From the NCBI RefSeq assembly GCF_008704795.1, contig NZ_CP023690.1:3420501-3484500 (forward strand): a stretch of DNA of 64,000 bases, given 5' to 3'. The notes below the pieces were generated by a model. The model searched no databases, had not been told where the DNA came from, and saw nothing but the letters and a program-made list of their open reading frames with translations. A program made the position numbers and the translations under genes. How positions within the stretch are numbered: position 1 is the stretch's first letter; every line of letters starts with the position of its first letter. Of this stretch, positions 50,876 to 59,763 are shown piece by piece. The DNA is from Streptomyces spectabilis. Its GTDB lineage: Bacteria > Actinomycetota > Actinomycetes > Streptomycetales > Streptomycetaceae.

Positions 50876-52390
50876 GTGGACCGCACCACCACGGGCGCCG
50901 CGGTGACGGCGCAGGTCTCCCCGGCGGCCGCTGGCCGGGCCGACCGGGCGACGACCGGCGCGCCGGCGCCGAAGACCACCGCCGACGCGGGCGCCAGGGG
51001 CGACCCGGACCCCTTACGCACGGCCGCCGCCCGGGTCCTGCACACCAACTGGACCGGCGCCTCGACCGTCCCGTCCCGCGGCCTCTACCCCCACCAGTGG
51101 TCCTGGGACTCCGCGTTCATCGCGATCGGCCTGCGCCATCTTTCGCCGCTGCGCGCCCAGGTGGAGCTGGAGACGCTGCTGCGCGCGCAGTGGGCCGACG
51201 GCCGCGTCCCGCACATCGTGTTCAACCCCTCCGTACCGCTGGACGCGTACTTCCCCAGCCCCGACTTCTGGCGCTCCGCCACCGCGGGGCGCGCGGCGGG
51301 CGCGCCGGGCGGCGTGCAGACCTCCGGCATCGTGCAGCCGCCGGTGCACGCCCTCGCCGCCTGGCTGGTGCACCTCGCCGACCCCGGTCTTTCCCGGGCC
51401 CGCTCCTTCCTCGCCCGCGTCCATCCGCGCCTCGCGGCCTGGCACCGCTTCCTGCTGCACCGGCGCGACCTCGGCGGCGCGGGGCTCGCCGCCGTCGTCC
51501 ACCCCTGGGAGCAGGGCATGGACAACAGCCCCTGCTGGGACGTCCCGCTGAGCCGCGTCCCGCCCGCGCGGCCGCGCACCTTCCGCCGCGCCGACCTGGA
51601 CCACGGCTGCCCGCGCGACCGGCCGACGGACCTCGACTACGGCCGGTACGTACGGCTCGCCACGGACTACCGCGACCGGGGCTACGGCGCCGCCGACCGC
51701 GGACCCCACGAGCACCGCGGCGACTTCGCCGTCGAGGACCCGGCCTTCAACGCCCTCCTGATCGCGTCCGAGCACGCCCTCGCCCGGATCACCGGCGAGC
51801 TCGGCGTCGCCGCGACGGCCCGGCACGAGCGCGCGGAGCGGCTCACCCGGGTGCTTGTGGAGCGGCTGTGGGACCCGGCGTCCGGCATCTTCCGGTGCCG
51901 CGACCTGCGGGCCGGGCCCGCGGAAGGGGCTCCCGTGGCCGAGCGGGGGATCACCGGGCTCGTCCCGCTGCTGCTGCCGGGCCTGCCGGGCGACGTCGTC
52001 GCCGCCCTGGTGCGCACCGCGTGCGGCCCGCACTTCGAACTCGGCGGCCGGACCCGGCTCGTGCCCAGCCACGACCTGCTGAGCCCGGCCTTCGACGCCC
52101 GCCGCTACTGGCGCGGGCCCGCCTGGATCAACACCAACTGGCTGTTCGAGCGCGGCCTGCGGCTGCACGGCGAGCGGGCGCGGGCCGACGCCCTGCGCAC
52201 GGCGCTGCTCGACGTGGCGAGCGCCTCCGGCTTCTCCGAGTACGTGGATCCGTACACGGGGCGCGGCTTCGGCACCCGCGGCTTCAGCTGGAGCGCGGCA
52301 CTGGCACTCGATCTGCACCTGGACGCGGACCACGCGTCGGCACACCACACAGCGGGGTCTTGCGGGAGCGAGAGGGCTCGACATGACTGA
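50876..52390 (+). CDS. MGH1-like glycoside hydrolase (alpha/alpha-toroid)
   Basis: 504 residues from the GTG at 50876 (GAGGGAGAG upstream). SRGLYPHQWSWDSAFIAIGLRHL, QWADGRVPHIVFNP, WEQGMDNSPCWD and YWRGPAWINTNWLFERGL are the conserved patches of the GH63-like mannosylglycerate hydrolase-type family, with acidic residues in WDSAF and PWEQGMDNS. Cytoplasmic, no signal peptide. The substrate may be a glucosyl- or mannosyl-compatible solute or an oligosaccharide. Codon TTA at 51014-51016 is in frame, so bldA could control it. Overlaps the next gene by 8 bases. Confidence 0.85.
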   Translation: MDRTTTGAAVTAQVSPAAAGRADRATTGAPAPKTTADAGARGDPDPLRTAAARVLHTNWTGASTVPSRGLYPHQWSWDSAFIAIGLRHLSPLRAQVELETLLRAQWADGRVPHIVFNPSVPLDAYFPSPDFWRSATAGRAAGAPGGVQTSGIVQPPVHALAAWLVHLADPGLSRARSFLARVHPRLAAWHRFLLHRRDLGGAGLAAVVHPWEQGMDNSPCWDVPLSRVPPARPRTFRRADLDHGCPRDRPTDLDYGRYVRLATDYRDRGYGAADRGPHEHRGDFAVEDPAFNALLIASEHALARITGELGVAATARHERAERLTRVLVERLWDPASGIFRCRDLRAGPAEGAPVAERGITGLVPLLLPGLPGDVVAALVRTACGPHFELGGRTRLVPSHDLLSPAFDARRYWRGPAWINTNWLFERGLRLHGERARADALRTALLDVASASGFSEYVDPYTGRGFGTRGFSWSAALALDLHLDADHASAHHTAGSCGSERARHD

Positions 52391-54356
52391 CCGGCACCAG
52401 CACCACCTGCTCGTACGCGGTACGACGTTCGCGGCCGTGGGCCCCGGCGGCGACATCCGCGGCGTCCCGGGCGGCGGCTCCCCCGACGGCCTCTTCGTGC
52501 GCGACGCGCGGCATCTGAGCCGCTGGCAGCTGACCGTGGACGGCGCGGTGCCCGAGGTCCTGAGCCCCGCCGGGGGCGGGGACGTGGCGCGCTGTGTGCT
52601 CGTGCCGCGCGGCGGCCGTCAGGAGCCGCCCGCGTACACGCTCTTCCGCGAACAGGCCGTCACCGACGGCACGCTGGTCGAGGCGGTGCGGATCACCAGC
52701 AACCGCCCGGTGCCGACGACGCTGCGGCTCGCCCTGACCGCCGACGCCGACTTCACCGACCAGTTCGAGCTGCGCGCGGACCACCGTACGTACGCGAAGC
52801 CGGGCGCGGTCCGGTCCCGGCGGGTCCTGGAGCCGACTGGCGGCGAGGACGAACGGGGCCCCGGCGGCATCGAGTTCGCCTACCGCCGCGGGGACTGGCT
52901 GGCCCGCACCACCGTGACCGCCGAGCCCGCCCCTGACGCCGTCGAGGAGACGGGCACCGGGGCGCGCCGGCTCGTCTGGGCGCTCGAACTGGCCGCGCAC
53001 GCCTCCGCCGAGCTGGCCCTGACCGTCGCGGCGGCACCGCACGGCGCGCCGCCGCTGCCGCCCCCGCCCGCGTCGCCGGGCGCCGCCATCACCCAACTCT
53101 CGGCCACTCAGCGGGAGTTCACCGCCGATGTGCCGCTGCCGCCCGCCTGGCCCGAGCTGGCCGCGGCGTGCACGCGCGGTCTTTGCGACCTCGCCGCGCT
53201 CCAGGTGCCCGCGCGCGGCCCCGACGGCGAGGAGCTGCGCGTTCCCGGCGCCGGGGTTCCCTGGTTCCTCACCCTGCTCGGCCGTGACGCGCTGTTGACC
53301 TCGCTCTTCGCGCTGCCGTACCTGCCGCGGCTCGCCGCCGCGACGCTGCCCGCGCTCGCCGCGACACAGGCCACCGCGGCCGCCGACGGACGGGCCGCGC
53401 AGCCCGGCAAGATCGTGCACGAGGTGCGCCACGGCGAGCTGGCGCACTTCGACCAGGTCCCGTACGCGCGCTACTACGGCTCCGTGGACGCGACGCCGCT
53501 CTTCCTCGTGCTGCTCGGCGCGTACACCGAGCGGACCGGTGACACCGCTCTCGCCCGTCGCATGGCGGGACACGCGCGCGCCGCCGTCGGCTGGATGCTC
53601 GACCACGGCGGGCTCACCGCGCGCGGCTACCTCGTCTACCGCGCCGACGAGGGCGGGCTCGCCAACCAGAACTGGAAGGACTCCCCCGGCGCGATCTGCG
53701 GCGCCGACGGGGACCGGCCGACCGGGCCCGTCATGGCCGCGGGGGCCCAGGGCTACGCGTACGACGCGCTGCGGCGGACGGCGTGGCTCGCCCGGGCCGT
53801 CTGGGGCGACGCCGTCTACGCGGACCTGCTCACCCAGGCCGCCGCCGACCTGCGGGACCGCTTCCAGCGGGACTTCTGGATGGCCGGGCGCGGCTTCCCC
53901 GCGCTCGCCCTCGACGGCGAGGGGCGGCAGGTGGACGCCCTCGCGTCCGACGCGGGGCACCTGCTGTGGTCCGGGCTCCTCGACAAGGAGTACGGCGAGG
54001 CGGTGGGGCGGCGCCTCCTCGAACCCGACTTCTTCTCCGGCTGGGGCGTGCGCACGCTGGCCTCCGGGCAGGGGGCGTACCACCCGCTCTCCTACCACCG
54101 GGGCTCGGTGTGGCCCCACGACAACGCGCTCATCACGCTCGGGCTCTCCCGCTACGGGCTCCACGACGAGGCCCGGGCCGTGGCCCACGCGCTTGTGGAC
54201 GCGGCGAGCACGGCCGGTGGGCGGCTGCCCGAGGTCCTGGCCGGCTACGAACGCGCCGCGTACCCGGAGCCGGTCCCCTACCCCCACGCCTGCGTCCAGG
54301 AGTCCCGCTCGGCGGCGGCCCCGTTGGCCCTGCTGACCGCGGTGACGGGCGGCTAG
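52383..54356 (+). CDS. Glycogen debranching enzyme-like protein (GDE_N bis plus amylo-alpha-1,6-glucosidase-like)
   Basis: 657 residues. The N-terminal beta domain (LLVRGTTFAAVGPGGDI, GLFVRDARHLSRWQLTVDG, RLALTADADFTDQFELR) is the GDE_N bis type. The C-terminal alpha/alpha barrel has PWFLTLLGRDALLTSLFALPYL, YYGSVDATPLFLVLLGAY, NQNWKDSPGAICG and YHRGSVWPHDNALI, with conserved acidic residues. It probably hydrolyses alpha-glucosidic bonds in the cytoplasm; it is a relative of, not a standard, GlgX. Co-translated with the MGH1-like gene, so the two act on one pathway. Confidence 0.85.
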   Translation: MTDRHQHHLLVRGTTFAAVGPGGDIRGVPGGGSPDGLFVRDARHLSRWQLTVDGAVPEVLSPAGGGDVARCVLVPRGGRQEPPAYTLFREQAVTDGTLVEAVRITSNRPVPTTLRLALTADADFTDQFELRADHRTYAKPGAVRSRRVLEPTGGEDERGPGGIEFAYRRGDWLARTTVTAEPAPDAVEETGTGARRLVWALELAAHASAELALTVAAAPHGAPPLPPPPASPGAAITQLSATQREFTADVPLPPAWPELAAACTRGLCDLAALQVPARGPDGEELRVPGAGVPWFLTLLGRDALLTSLFALPYLPRLAAATLPALAATQATAAADGRAAQPGKIVHEVRHGELAHFDQVPYARYYGSVDATPLFLVLLGAYTERTGDTALARRMAGHARAAVGWMLDHGGLTARGYLVYRADEGGLANQNWKDSPGAICGADGDRPTGPVMAAGAQGYAYDALRRTAWLARAVWGDAVYADLLTQAAADLRDRFQRDFWMAGRGFPALALDGEGRQVDALASDAGHLLWSGLLDKEYGEAVGRRLLEPDFFSGWGVRTLASGQGAYHPLSYHRGSVWPHDNALITLGLSRYGLHDEARAVAHALVDAASTAGGRLPEVLAGYERAAYPEPVPYPHACVQESRSAAAPLALLTAVTGG

Positions 54357-54367
54357 GCCCGCGGGTG

Positions 54368-55519
54368 TCAGCCGCCCGAGGTGTCCAGTTCGGCGTCCTC
54401 GGAGACGCCCGCGCAGTCGTAGGGGTCGCGGAGCCATCCGTCCGGCAGGACCACCCGGTTGTTGCCGGAGGTCCGCCCGCGCGGCCCGTCCGCCCCGTCC
54501 GGCCACCCCTGGTCCAGGTCCAGCTCGTCCAGCCCGCCCCGCAGCTCGGCGAGGGACGACGTGACGGCGAGCCGCTTGCGCATCTCGGAGCCGACCGAGA
54601 AGCCCTTCAGGTACCAGGCCACGTGCTTGCGGAAGTCGATGACGCCCCGCGCCTCGTCCCCGATCCACTCGCCGAGGAGCGCGGCGTGCCGGACCATGAC
54701 GTCGGCGACGGTCCGCAGCGTGGGCCGGGCCAGGTCCTCCGTACGGCCTTCGAAGGCCGCCACCAGGTCGCCGAACAGCCACGGCCGCCCGAGGCAGCCG
54801 CGCCCGACGACGACGCCGTCGCACCCGGTCTCGGACATCATCCGCACGGCGTCCGCCGCGGACCAGATGTCGCCGTTGCCGAGGACGGGGATCTCCGGGA
54901 CGTGCTCCTTGAGGCGGGCGATCGCGGACCAGTCCGCGGTGCCGCCGTAGTGCTGCGCGGCCGTCCGCCCGTGCAGGGCGATCGCGGTGACGCCCTCCTC
55001 GACGGCGATGCGCCCGGCGTCCAGGTACGTGATGTGGTCGTCGTCGATGCCCTTGCGCATCTTCATCGTGACCGGCAGGTCGCCCGCCCCGCTCACGGCC
55101 TCCTTCAGGATCGCGCGCAGCAGGTGGCGCTTGTACGGCAGCGCGGAGCCGCCGCCCTTGCGCGTGACCTTGGGGACCGGGCAGCCGAAGTTCAGGTCGA
55201 TGTGGTCGGCGAGGTCCTCCTCCGCGATCATGCGGACGGCCTTGCCGACGGTGGCCGGGTCGACGCCGTACAGCTGGATCGAGCGCGGCTTCTCGCTCGC
55301 GTCGAAGTGGATCAGCTGCATGGTCTTCTCGTTGCGCTCGACCAGCGCGCGCGTGGTGATCATCTCGCTGACGAAGAGGCCCTTGCCGCCGCTGAACTCC
55401 CGGCACAGCGTCCGGAACGGCGCGTTCGTGATCCCCGCCATGGGCGCGAGCACGACGGGCGGCTGCACCACGTGGGGACCGATCGACAGCGTCGACGGCG
55501 AGGGCTGCGGCTGGGACAT
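54368..55519 (-). CDS. dusB: tRNA-dihydrouridine synthase
   Basis: 383 residues from the ATG at 55519. FMN barrel opening PVVLAPMAGITNAPFR, DLNFGCPVPKVTRKGGGSALP with the catalytic Cys, HGRTAAQHYGGTADW, PVLGNGDIWSA and GVVVGRGCLGRPWLF. It reduces uridines in the tRNA D-loop with NADPH. Convergent with the hydrolase operon; monocistronic. Confidence 0.95.
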   Translation of the reverse strand: MSQPQPSPSTLSIGPHVVQPPVVLAPMAGITNAPFRTLCREFSGGKGLFVSEMITTRALVERNEKTMQLIHFDASEKPRSIQLYGVDPATVGKAVRMIAEEDLADHIDLNFGCPVPKVTRKGGGSALPYKRHLLRAILKEAVSGAGDLPVTMKMRKGIDDDHITYLDAGRIAVEEGVTAIALHGRTAAQHYGGTADWSAIARLKEHVPEIPVLGNGDIWSAADAVRMMSETGCDGVVVGRGCLGRPWLFGDLVAAFEGRTEDLARPTLRTVADVMVRHAALLGEWIGDEARGVIDFRKHVAWYLKGFSVGSEMRKRLAVTSSLAELRGGLDELDLDQGWPDGADGPRGRTSGNNRVVLPDGWLRDPYDCAGVSEDAELDTSGG

Positions 55520-55626
55520 CGGGCGGCTCTCCGGAAACGTACGGGACTCTCGATGAGGAGCGGGCAAGCATCCATTGTCCCTCAGGCCGCGACCGGCCGG
55601 TCCCGGGCCCGCCTCCGGGCCGCCCC

Positions 55627-56529
55627 TCAGCCCGCGCCCGGCCCGTCCGCCAGCTCCGCGAGCCGCTCAAGGCGCTCCTCGGTCGCGTCGTCGGCGGGCA
55701 CGTACGCGACGAGGCGGTACGCCTGTGACTCCGGGGTCAGCCACATGGTGCGGTGCTCCAGGCTGAGCAGCCCCACCTCCGGGTGCGCATAGCGCTTGAC
55801 GTGCGGCGACGTCGTGCCGAGCTCGTGCCGACGCCACAGCTCGCGGAACTCCGCCGACTCCTTGAGCAGCCCGTCGAGCCGCTCCTTCCAGGCGGGCTCG
55901 GCCACGTGCTCGGCCATGCCCGCGCGGAACTTCGCGATCAGGTCGCGCAGCGTCTCTTCGCGGTCGAGGCAGATCTCCCGCCAGCGCCTGCTGGTGATGA
56001 GCAGCCACAGGCAGTTGCGCTCCCGCTGCGGCAGCTCGGCGAGGTCGCCGAAGACCTGCGCGAAGGGGCGGTTGTGCGCGAGGACGTCGTAGCGGGCGTT
56101 CTGGAGGGTCGCCGGGTACGGGGCGATGCGGTGCATCAGGCGCAGGGCGGTGCCCGTGACGATGGGGCACTCGGTCTCGGGGCGCGGGTCGACGGCACCC
56201 GCGAGCGCGAAGAGGTGGACCCGCTCGGTCTGGTCCATGAGCAGCGCGCGGGCGATGGCGTCGAGGACCTGGGCGGAGACGCGGATGGGCCGCCCCTGCT
56301 CCAGCCACGTGTACCAGGTGACGCCCACCGCGGAGAGGTGCGCGACCTCCTCGCGGCGCAGTCCCGGCGTGCGCCGCCGGGGGCCGCGCGGCAGGCCCGC
56401 CTGCTCGGGCGTGATCCGCTCGCGGCGGCTGCGCAGGAAGGCGGCGAGCTCTTGTCTGCGGGTGGCGTCGTCCGTGGCGGGGCCCGTGTCCGTGGCGGGG
56501 CCCGTGGGCGTCAGCGGCTCTGCGGTCAT
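55627..56529 (-). CDS. HTH regulator with MmyB-like ligand-binding domain
   Basis: 300 residues from the ATG at 56529 (GGAG 7 bases upstream). Cro/C1-type helix-turn-helix (ELAAFLRSRRERITPEQ, TPGLRREEVAHLSAVGVTWYTWLEQGR) and the MmyB domain (YDVLAHNRPFAQVFGD, CLWLLITSRRWREIC, WLTPESQAYRLVAYVPA), which binds fatty-acid-like ligands in a known structure. Divergent from an MFS exporter, the usual arrangement for repressor and target in Streptomyces. Confidence 0.9.
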   Translation of the reverse strand: MTAEPLTPTGPATDTGPATDDATRRQELAAFLRSRRERITPEQAGLPRGPRRRTPGLRREEVAHLSAVGVTWYTWLEQGRPIRVSAQVLDAIARALLMDQTERVHLFALAGAVDPRPETECPIVTGTALRLMHRIAPYPATLQNARYDVLAHNRPFAQVFGDLAELPQRERNCLWLLITSRRWREICLDREETLRDLIAKFRAGMAEHVAEPAWKERLDGLLKESAEFRELWRRHELGTTSPHVKRYAHPEVGLLSLEHRTMWLTPESQAYRLVAYVPADDATEERLERLAELADGPGAG

Positions 56530-56581
56530 GGTCACGCTCCCAGCGTCGCGCAGCCCGCGTCCCGTTGCCAGGTGCGTCTAC

Positions 56582-56605
56582 TACCAGGATAAAGACACTC
56601 TGGTA
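56582..56605. promoter_or_regulatory. Candidate operator between the MmyB regulator and the MFS gene
   Basis: TACCAG (56582-56587) and CTGGTA (56600-56605) form a 6-base inverted repeat with a 12-base AT-rich spacer (GATAAAGACACT), in the middle of the 107-base divergent gap. Confidence 0.5.
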
Positions 56606-56636
56606 CCCGTCTCGGCGACCGCCCATCGTCGTATCC

Positions 56637-58094
56637 GTGACTCGTACAACGACTCCTCCGACGACCCGCACGACGCCTGCGGCCAGGGCCGCCACGGCCC
56701 TGGCCGCGGCCCCCGCGCTCAGCGCTCTTGGCCTGTTCGCCCTCCTGCTCGGCACGTCCCTGCCGAGCACCGACTTCTTCATCGTCAACGTCGCCCTGCC
56801 CGCCATCGAGCACGACCTGGACGCCTCGCCCGCCGCCCTGGAGATGGTCGCCGCCGGGTACGCCGTCGCGTACGCCGTGCTCCTTGTGCTCGGCGGCCGG
56901 CTCGGGGACGCGTACGGGCGCCGCCGACTGTTCCTGTGGGGCGTCGCCGGTTTCGGGATCACCTCCCTGGCCTGCGGCGTCGCCCCAGACGCCTGGTCGC
57001 TCGTGGCGTTCAGGGCCGCGCAGGGCGCCACGTCCGCGCTGATGCTGCCGCAGGTGCTCGCGACCGTCCACGCGACGACGCGCGGCGAGCGGCGGGCGCG
57101 GGCCGTCGCCCTGTACGGGGCGGTGAGCGGGCTCGCGATGGTGCTCGGGCAGGTGCTCGGCGGGGTCCTGGTGTCCGCGGACATCGCGGGCACCGGCTGG
57201 CGCATGGCGTTCCTGATCAATGTGCCGGTCGTCGTGCTCGCGTGGCCGCTCGCGCTGCGGTCGGTGCCGGACAGCCGCGCCGAGCAGCCCAAGCGCGGTG
57301 ACGTCGGCGGCACGGTGCTGCTTGCCGCCGCGCTGATCGCGCTGCTGCTTCCGCTGACCGAGGGCCGCGCGGCGGGCTGGCCGCTGTGGGCGGTCCTCGC
57401 CCTCCTGGCCTCGCCCCTGCTGATCTGGGCGTTCGCCCTCGTGGAGCGGCGCGCGGAACGCACCGGGGGCAGCCCGCTGCTGCCCCTGTCGCTGCTGCGC
57501 GAGCCCGGGGTCGCGCGGGGCCTGCTGATCGGCGTGCCGATCTTCATCGGCTTCAGCGGCTTCATGTTCGTCAGCGCCGTGACGCTCCAGGAGGGGCTCG
57601 GCTACAGCGCCCTGAAGGCGGGCCTGACCCTGATCCCCATGGGCGTCGCGCAGTTCACGGCCTCGATGCTGCTGCCCCGGGTCATGAACCGGCTCGGCAG
57701 CCGCGCGCTCACCCTGTGCGCCCTCGTGCACGGCGCGGGCCTGGTCGTGCTCGCCGCCACCGTCCTGTGGGCCCCGTGGTCCGCGCTCACCCCGCTGACG
57801 CTCGCCCCCGGTCTGCTCCTGTGCGGCTTCGGCCAGGGCATCCAGCTGCCGCTGTACTACCGGATCCTGCTGTCGTCGATCCCCGCCGAGCGCGCCGGGG
57901 CGGGCAGCGGGCTCGGACAGACCGTCCAGCAGTCGGGCATCGCCGTCGGCGTCGCCACGCTCGGCTCGCTGTTCCTGGCCCTGGAGCCCGGGGCGGGCAT
58001 GCGCGACGCGTTCGCGCTCGTGCTCGGCGTGCAGCTGGTGGGGCTGCTGGCGCTCGCCGTCCTGAGCCTCCGGCTGCCGCGCGCGCTGGGCTGA
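56637..58094 (+). CDS. MFS multidrug exporter (DHA2-like)
   Basis: 485 residues from the GTG at 56637; there is no ribosome site, so the mRNA may be leaderless. Membrane helices throughout, with FFIVNVALPAIEHDLDAS and GGRLGDAYGRRRLFLWG (motif A) and VLGQVLGGVLVSADIAGTGWR (motif C). About 14 helices, proton-driven drug or metabolite efflux. Divergent from the MmyB regulator, which probably controls it. Another exporter of the same family follows, 40 bases on. Confidence 0.88.
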   Translation: MTRTTTPPTTRTTPAARAATALAAAPALSALGLFALLLGTSLPSTDFFIVNVALPAIEHDLDASPAALEMVAAGYAVAYAVLLVLGGRLGDAYGRRRLFLWGVAGFGITSLACGVAPDAWSLVAFRAAQGATSALMLPQVLATVHATTRGERRARAVALYGAVSGLAMVLGQVLGGVLVSADIAGTGWRMAFLINVPVVVLAWPLALRSVPDSRAEQPKRGDVGGTVLLAAALIALLLPLTEGRAAGWPLWAVLALLASPLLIWAFALVERRAERTGGSPLLPLSLLREPGVARGLLIGVPIFIGFSGFMFVSAVTLQEGLGYSALKAGLTLIPMGVAQFTASMLLPRVMNRLGSRALTLCALVHGAGLVVLAATVLWAPWSALTPLTLAPGLLLCGFGQGIQLPLYYRILLSSIPAERAGAGSGLGQTVQQSGIAVGVATLGSLFLALEPGAGMRDAFALVLGVQLVGLLALAVLSLRLPRALG

Positions 58095-58134
58095 GCCGGG
58101 GCGCGGCTCTCACCCCGGGGATACCGTCGGCTGT

Positions 58135-59598
58135 ATGCCCGCGTACGACGATCTGAGCCCCCGGCACCGTCAACTGGTGCTCGCGATCTGCTGCATGAGC
58201 CTGCTGATCGTGAGCCTGGACAACACCATCCTGAACGTCGCCCTGCCGACCATGGCCAGGGAGTTCGACACCAGCATCTCGGGCATGCAGTGGACGATCG
58301 ACGCGTACACCCTCGTGCTCGCCTCCCTGCTGATGCTGGCGGGCTCCACCGCCGACCGCGTCGGCCGCCGCCGGGTGTTCCAGGCGGGCCTGGCCGTCTT
58401 CACGCTCGGCTCGGTCCTGTGCTCCCTCGCCCCGAACCTGGAGTCGCTCGTCGCCTTCCGCATGATCCAGGCGGTGGGCGGCTCCATGCTCAACCCCGTC
58501 GCCATGTCGATCATCACGAACACCTTCACCGAGCCGCGCGAGCGGGCCCGTGCCATCGGGGTGTGGGGCGGTGTCGTCGGCATCTCCATGGCGGCGGGCC
58601 CGCTGGTGGGCGGCCTGCTCGTGGACGCGGTCGGCTGGCGCGCGATCTTCTGGGTGAATCTGCCCGTGGGCCTCGCCGCGCTGTATCTGACGCGGCGGTA
58701 CGTCCCTGAGTCCCGCGCGCCGAAGCCGCGCCGCGCCGACCCGGTCGGCCAGCTCCTGGTCGTCCTGCTGCTCGGCGCCCTCACGTACGCGATCATCGAG
58801 GCGCCCACGGCGGGCTGGACCTCGCCGCTGATCCTGCTGTTCGCTGCCACCGCCGTCGCGGCGCTCGCGGGCCTCCTCCTCTACGAGCCGCGCCGCGCGG
58901 AGCCCCTCATCGACCTGCGGTTCTTCCGCTCGGCTCCGTTCAGCGGGGCCACGGTCATCGCGATCAGCGCGTTCGCCGCCCTGGGCGGCTTCCTGTTCCT
59001 GTCCACCCTCTACCTCCAGGACGTACGCGGCCTGGACGCGCTGCACGCGGGCCTGTGGATGCTGCCCATGGCCGCGATGACCCTGGTGTGCGCCCCGCTC
59101 TCCGGCCGCCTGGTCGGCGCCCGCGGCCCCCGCCTCCCGCTGCTCATCGCGGGCGTGGCGATGACGACGTCCGGCACCCTCTTCGCCGCCTTCGAAGCGG
59201 AGGACTCCAGTGCCACCCGCTTCCTCGCCTACGTCCTCTTCGGCATCGGCTTCGGCGTGGTCAACGCCCCCATCACCAACACCGCCGTGGCCGGGATGCC
59301 CCGCGCCCAGGCAGGCGTCGCCGCCGCCGTCGCCTCCACCAGCCGCCAGATCGGCCAGACCCTCGGCGTGGCCGTCATCGGCGCGGTCCTCGCCTCCGGC
59401 GTCACCACGTCCTACGCCACCGACTTCACCCCGGCGAGCCGCCCGGCCTGGTGGATCATCACAGCCTGCGGCGCGACGGTCCTGTGCGTAGGCACCCTGA
59501 CAAGCGGCAGATGGGCCCGCGCCACGGCCCAACGCACGGCGGCCCGCCTGACGCCGGACACCGAGGGAGCCCCACAGACGACCAGACCCGCCTCGTGA
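58135..59598 (+). CDS. MFS exporter (DHA2/EmrB-QacA family)
   Basis: 487 residues, ATG at 58135. LDNTILNVALPTMAREFDTS opens helix 1; STADRVGRRRVFQAGLAVF is motif A; AAGPLVGGLLVDAVGWRAIFW is motif C. Fourteen helices expected. It exports a drug or metabolite with proton exchange. It may be co-transcribed with the preceding exporter, or it may be the export gene of the terpenoid cluster that begins 166 bases later; distance allows either. Confidence 0.9.
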   Translation: MPAYDDLSPRHRQLVLAICCMSLLIVSLDNTILNVALPTMAREFDTSISGMQWTIDAYTLVLASLLMLAGSTADRVGRRRVFQAGLAVFTLGSVLCSLAPNLESLVAFRMIQAVGGSMLNPVAMSIITNTFTEPRERARAIGVWGGVVGISMAAGPLVGGLLVDAVGWRAIFWVNLPVGLAALYLTRRYVPESRAPKPRRADPVGQLLVVLLLGALTYAIIEAPTAGWTSPLILLFAATAVAALAGLLLYEPRRAEPLIDLRFFRSAPFSGATVIAISAFAALGGFLFLSTLYLQDVRGLDALHAGLWMLPMAAMTLVCAPLSGRLVGARGPRLPLLIAGVAMTTSGTLFAAFEAEDSSATRFLAYVLFGIGFGVVNAPITNTAVAGMPRAQAGVAAAVASTSRQIGQTLGVAVIGAVLASGVTTSYATDFTPASRPAWWIITACGATVLCVGTLTSGRWARATAQRTAARLTPDTEGAPQTTRPAS

Positions 59599-59763
59599 CG
59601 ACCCGCGCCCTGATCGACCCCTCCATCGGCCCGGGAGCCGCGCGTTCCTTGCCCTTCAGGTCGTTGGCGACGAGCGTGGTGCGGGGAAGCCGCTCGTGCG
59701 CGGGCAGATGCGTCGTGGGGCCTCGGTGTTCCCGCGTGTTCCGATCGCGTGCGGGGAACCGGT

